Below are positions 5,403 through 7,965 of a DNA stretch of 7,965 bases, piece by piece. Within the stretch, counting starts at the first letter, position 1. Every line of letters begins with the position of its first letter. The DNA comes from Chloroflexota bacterium. Its GTDB lineage: Bacteria > Chloroflexota > Ktedonobacteria > Ktedonobacterales > Ktedonobacteraceae. The stretch is taken from contig VBHI01000176.1 in assembly GCA_005881495.1 (NCBI GenBank), positions 1 through 7,965 of the forward strand, given 5' to 3'. Both the position numbers and the translations under genes were made by a program. The notes under the pieces are model-generated. The model was not told the DNA's origin and made no database searches. It was given only the letters and a program-made list of their open reading frames with translations.

Positions 5403-6266
5403 ATGGTAGAATCATTTGAAACGTACCGGTCGTACCTCTTTGCCATCGCCTACCGCATGCTCGGGAGTGCGATGGATGCACAGGACATGGTGCAGGAAAC
5501 CTACCTGCGCTATTCGGCCACACCGCCAGAAACCATTACCTCGCTTAAAGCTTTTCTGACCACGATTATCACGCGCTTGTGCATGGATCAACTGCATTTA
5601 GCACGGAGGAAGCGTGACGTGTACCTGGGTCCCTGGTTACCAGAGCCGCTCATTACGCCAGAGGCGCTCGAAGCCGTGAGCCTGGAGGAGCGCGTCGACA
5701 TGGAGGAGTCGATTTCGCTGGCGTTCTTGCTGCTGCTGGAGCAGCTCCAACCCATCGAGCGGGCAGTCTTCCTGCTGCGCGAAGTCTTCGAGTACGACTA
5801 TGCCGAGATTGCCACCTTTCTCGGCAAAAGTGAAGTGAACTGTCGCCAGTGGTTCAGCCGGGCGAAGAAACATCTTGGCGACCATCGGCCACGCTTCCCA
5901 ACATCTCCCGAAACCCACCGGAAGATGCTCACCGGGTTTCTGCAGGCGGCTCAGGCTGGGGAGATGGCCCCATTGATGAACCTGCTGGCCGAAGATGTGA
6001 CCCTCTGGGTCGATAGTGGCGGCAAAGTCAAAGGAGCGGCGACGCGCCCGATTCATGGACGTGATGCGGTGGCACGCTTTGCTCTGGGAACCAGGCGCTT
6101 TTTGCCAGAGGGCGCTCGTGTGGAGCTGGCGGAAGTCAATGGTCAACCAGCCCTGATCTTTCGCGCCGGTGATCGCGCCCATCTCGTGCTGACCATTGAA
6201 GTGGAGGCACAACGGATTCAGACGGTGCGTGTCATGGTGAACCCAGAGAAACTTGCACGCGTTTAG
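5403..6266 (+). CDS. sigJ: ECF41/SigJ-type sigma factor with fused SnoaL-like domain
   Basis: A complete 287-residue ECF sigma factor. Region 2 covers about residues 5-72 (YLFAIAYRMLGSAMDAQDMVQETYLRYS, then FLTTIITRLCMDQL). The linker carries GPWLPEPL (76-83), diagnostic of ECF41. Region 4 spans about 100-160 (LQPIERAVFLLREVFEYDYAEIATFLGKSEVNCRQWFSRAKKHL). The C-terminal SnoaL-like domain (about 170-287) carries DSGGK in place of the family's DGGGK and ends with NPEKL in place of NPDKL. It redirects RNA polymerase; in the family the C-terminal domain tunes activity instead of an anti-sigma factor, and none is seen here. It lies 18 bp after the NDH-like gene and 32 bp before the VOC gene, an ECF41-oxidoreductase pairing. 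It is paralogous to the partial gene at 1-451, including an identical 24-nt DNA stretch (6116-6139 versus 301-324). Confidence 0.97.
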   Translation: MVESFETYRSYLFAIAYRMLGSAMDAQDMVQETYLRYSATPPETITSLKAFLTTIITRLCMDQLHLARRKRDVYLGPWLPEPLITPEALEAVSLEERVDMEESISLAFLLLLEQLQPIERAVFLLREVFEYDYAEIATFLGKSEVNCRQWFSRAKKHLGDHRPRFPTSPETHRKMLTGFLQAAQAGEMAPLMNLLAEDVTLWVDSGGKVKGAATRPIHGRDAVARFALGTRRFLPEGARVELAEVNGQPALIFRAGDRAHLVLTIEVEAQRIQTVRVMVNPEKLARV

Positions 6267-6298
6267 CATGAATCTTCTACACGAAAGAGGAAAAAGCA

Positions 6299-6721
6299 AT
6301 GACATCATCAAATGACTTTCCGACCGCCGGTGTGGAGCTGAGGCACCTCCTCGTGGTGAGCGACTACGCTCGCTCGCTGGCGTTCTACCGCGACGTGCTA
6401 GGAGCGACAGTGGTGCGCGAGTTTCCCGGCACTCTGGGCTTCCTGAGCTTTGGGGGCAGTCAGATCTTGCTCACGGTCCCAGGTGGCCCCACGCAGGACA
6501 AGCCCACCGTGACCTTTGCCTCGCCTACCGACCCGGGCAGGGTTACCAGCGAGATGGCCATCCGGGTACCGAACTGCTCGGCTGCCTACGAGGTGTTGCG
6601 CTCCCGCGGAGCCGAGTTCCTCACCCCACCCGTCGATCGGGGCTACGAGATCCGGGCCTTCTTCCGCGATCCCGATGGTCATCTCCTGGAGATCTCTCAG
6701 AGTGGCCAGCAGAAGAGTTAG
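6299..6721 (+). CDS. VOC superfamily (glyoxalase/bleomycin-resistance-fold) protein
   Basis: A 140-residue protein with two beta-alpha-beta-beta-beta modules. Module one is LRHLLVVSDYARSLAFYRDVLGATVVREFPGTLGFLSFGGSQILLTV (14-60). Module two is SEMAIRVPNCSAAYEVLRSRGAEFLTPPVDRGYEIRAFFRDPDGHLLEISQ (84-134). The LAFYRDVLG and FRDPDGHLLEI motifs are characteristic. H16 and E131 occupy usual metal-ligand positions; a third ligand could be E85, but I cannot place it firmly. Members include glyoxalases, dioxygenases, epimerases and resistance proteins; the substrate is not predictable. An epimerase-type role would fit the ECF41 'COE' neighbourhood but is speculation. The start follows AGAGG with an 8-nt spacer, 32 bp after the sigma factor, so it is the probable last gene of the operon. 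The next gene is convergent. Confidence 0.93.
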   Translation: MTSSNDFPTAGVELRHLLVVSDYARSLAFYRDVLGATVVREFPGTLGFLSFGGSQILLTVPGGPTQDKPTVTFASPTDPGRVTSEMAIRVPNCSAAYEVLRSRGAEFLTPPVDRGYEIRAFFRDPDGHLLEISQSGQQKS

Positions 6722-6723
6722 GC

Positions 6724-6751
6724 TGGTGAGCACGTCTGAGCGTGTTCATCA
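6724..6751 (+). terminator. Possible terminator hairpin after the VOC gene
   Basis: TGGTGAGCACG (6724-6734) pairs with CGTGTTCATCA (6741-6751) as an 11-bp stem with two G-U pairs and a 6-nt loop, beginning 3 nt after the VOC stop codon. Position and stability suit a 3' end structure, but no U tract follows, so intrinsic termination is not assured. Confidence 0.35.
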
Positions 6752-6789
6752 CAGGAGCAACTGGTGTTGCCGACAAGGCCAAAGTCTTG

Positions 6790-6806
6790 GCTCTCCGCCA
6801 GAGAGC
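6790..6806 (-). terminator. Possible terminator hairpin after the multicopper oxidase gene
   Basis: GCTCTC (6790-6795) and GAGAGC (6801-6806) form a perfect 6-bp stem with a 5-nt loop, 35 nt beyond the multicopper oxidase stop on the minus strand. No U tract follows. Weak. Confidence 0.22.
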
Positions 6807-6840
6807 GCATGGATGATCTTGCATTCAGTCTCTACCTGCT

Positions 6841-7965
6841 TTACTTATGTTCCCCGTCCGTAGGCATCGCCATGGACATGCCTGGCATGTCCATGGCTGC
6901 TAGAGCAGCGGCAGGCATAACGATAAAGGGGCGCATCATGTCGTGGTCCTCATGTTCCAGCAGGTGACAATGGTACATGAAGCGCCCTGTGAAGCCATCG
7001 AAGGTGGCGACGATCGAGACAAGCTCACCGGGGTTGACCCGCACAGTGTCTTTCCAGCCCATCTCGTTCGCATCGAGCGACCCATGTCCTTGAAAGAAGA
7101 CAGGTGAGGTCGTTCCTCCCGTCTCTGGATTGAAGCTGTCCTTATTGTAGAGGTCTCTGCTGAGAGCCTGGAACTGGACGAGATGCACATGGAAGGGGTG
7201 GGTGTCTTCTGTCAAATTGATGATGCTCCATACCTCTGTCGAACCATAGGCAACGAACCAGTTGACGGTATCCTCGAACTGCTTGGCAACGGTGCGATAC
7301 TGCACTGTTTTTCCCCGCTCGTCTGCTATCACAATCAGCGCTTCTCCCGATGCCGCATCTCCTTCCAGCACTTCGGCGAGTTCGCGTAGGGTGAGCATGC
7401 CGTCGGGGTATTCTACTAACGCGACGAGTCGGTGCTGGTGACCAGGGGGCAAGCGGTCATGTTCGAGTCGGCGGTAGGATGATGACAGAGTCGCGGGCAT
7501 TACGAAGGGGTCATCCACCGGCTGCGGTGAGACGCGGAACTCCATCACTTCCGGGTGAGGAAGCCGGTTATCAAGATCGGGCATCCCTGGTGGTTGTGTT
7601 GCCGGACTGTTATCAAACGGTGCGCCAGCGGTGTTGACCAGGGTCAGCCGCTGGCCTCGCAAAGCGCGAAAGTCCACGATGAGATCGGCGCGCTCAGCTG
7701 GCGCGAGGATGAGTCCATCTCGTGGTACAGCCACCGGTCGACCGAGTAACCCCCCATCTGTACCGATCTGGGTGATCTTGTCGAGCGTGACCTTTCCCTG
7801 TTCATCGAGAAGGACGAGTCGATAGAATCGTGAGTTCGACCCGTTGAGCAGGCGCAGTCGGTACTGCCGAGCTTCGACCGGGAGGTACGGCCAGATGGTG
7901 CCATTAACGAGTGTGAAGGGTCCAAAGAACTCCATCGTGCCATCTTCGACCTTGTGCAGAAGACG
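6841..7965 (-). CDS. Multicopper oxidase, C-terminal part (5' end outside window)
   Basis: Visible are 374 residues of a CotA/bilirubin-oxidase-like multicopper oxidase; the reading frame is open through the window edge (RLLHKVEDGTMEFFGPF), so the ATG at 7935 is internal. The second cupredoxin domain appears first (TLVNGTIWPYL, RLLNGSNSRFYRL, ERADLIVDF). The third follows with the copper clusters H256-P-F-H259-V-H261 and H332-C333-H334-x3-H338-x4-M343, giving type 1 (H256, C333, H338, M343), type 2 and type 3 ligands. The other two histidine clusters lie upstream of the window. Met343 as axial ligand suggests a moderate redox potential. The C-terminus ends in a Met-rich tail (MDMPGMSMAMP) with EHK, reminiscent of copper-binding segments. 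The role is probably oxidation of phenols, metals or bilirubin-like substrates coupled to O2 reduction, usually outside the membrane; export signals are out of view. It is convergent to the VOC gene. Confidence 0.95.
   Translation of the reverse strand, partial: RLLHKVEDGTMEFFGPFTLVNGTIWPYLPVEARQYRLRLLNGSNSRFYRLVLLDEQGKVTLDKITQIGTDGGLLGRPVAVPRDGLILAPAERADLIVDFRALRGQRLTLVNTAGAPFDNSPATQPPGMPDLDNRLPHPEVMEFRVSPQPVDDPFVMPATLSSSYRRLEHDRLPPGHQHRLVALVEYPDGMLTLRELAEVLEGDAASGEALIVIADERGKTVQYRTVAKQFEDTVNWFVAYGSTEVWSIINLTEDTHPFHVHLVQFQALSRDLYNKDSFNPETGGTTSPVFFQGHGSLDANEMGWKDTVRVNPGELVSIVATFDGFTGRFMYHCHLLEHEDHDMMRPFIVMPAAALAAMDMPGMSMAMPTDGEHK
6869..6897. repeat. Perfect 13-bp inverted repeat within the multicopper oxidase tail
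   Basis: GCCATGGACATGC (6869-6881) and GCATGTCCATGGC (6885-6897) are perfect complements around the 3-nt loop CTG. The element encodes A-M-D-M-P-G-M-S-M-A at residues 357-366, and because of the symmetry the opposite strand encodes the same decapeptide in an open frame. Confidence 0.9.

Noticed and set aside
5637..6311. Long open frame (224 codons) antisense to the ECF41 gene
   Set aside because: It lies wholly over the well-supported sigma factor, has no recognisable family features, and reflects codon bias in the opposite strand.

Overview
The window is a protein-coding stretch of bacterial chromosome, GC-rich by eye, with well-formed Shine-Dalgarno (SD) sites and no rRNA, tRNA, CRISPR array or transposase. 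The sequence and gene style (SigJ/ECF41-type sigma factors with a fused SnoaL-like domain, mixed with small redox enzymes) suggest a soil Chloroflexota of the Ktedonobacteria type. That assignment is an inference from protein style; no marker gene is present.

Layout. At the left edge is the 3' part of an ECF41-type sigma factor (+ strand, cut by the window start). Convergent to it are two minus-strand genes, a YceI-family protein followed by a thioredoxin-fold peroxiredoxin-like protein. A roughly 300-bp divergent intergenic region follows, holding a striking nested palindrome at 2076-2157. From 2222 to 6721 six genes run rightward: a muconolactone-isomerase-like small protein, a short-chain dehydrogenase, a PPOX-class (F420/flavin) oxidoreductase of the MSMEG_5819 type, an NDH-2-like FAD/NAD(P) oxidoreductase, a complete ECF41-type sigma factor, and a VOC/glyoxalase-fold protein. 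The last three are tightly packed (gaps of 18 and 32 bp) and look like one operon. At the right edge, convergent to this run, lies the C-terminal part of a multicopper oxidase on the minus strand, with a Met-rich tail.

How the parts may fit together. ECF41 sigma factors have no separate anti-sigma factor; they are controlled by their fused C-terminal domain and usually sit beside carboxymuconolactone decarboxylase, oxidoreductase or epimerase genes. Here one complete and one partial ECF41 paralogue (about two thirds identical over 149 aligned residues) bracket a set of redox genes: peroxidase-like, quinone/lipid-binding YceI, SDR, PPOX and NDH-2-like. The simplest reading is an ECF41-linked redox-stress locus. 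The most interesting non-coding signals are the divergent palindrome, whose two inner arms each carry an outward-facing TGTCACA (the -35 motif I recall for ECF41 promoters), and inverted repeats placed just upstream of the SDR, PPOX and NDH-like genes.
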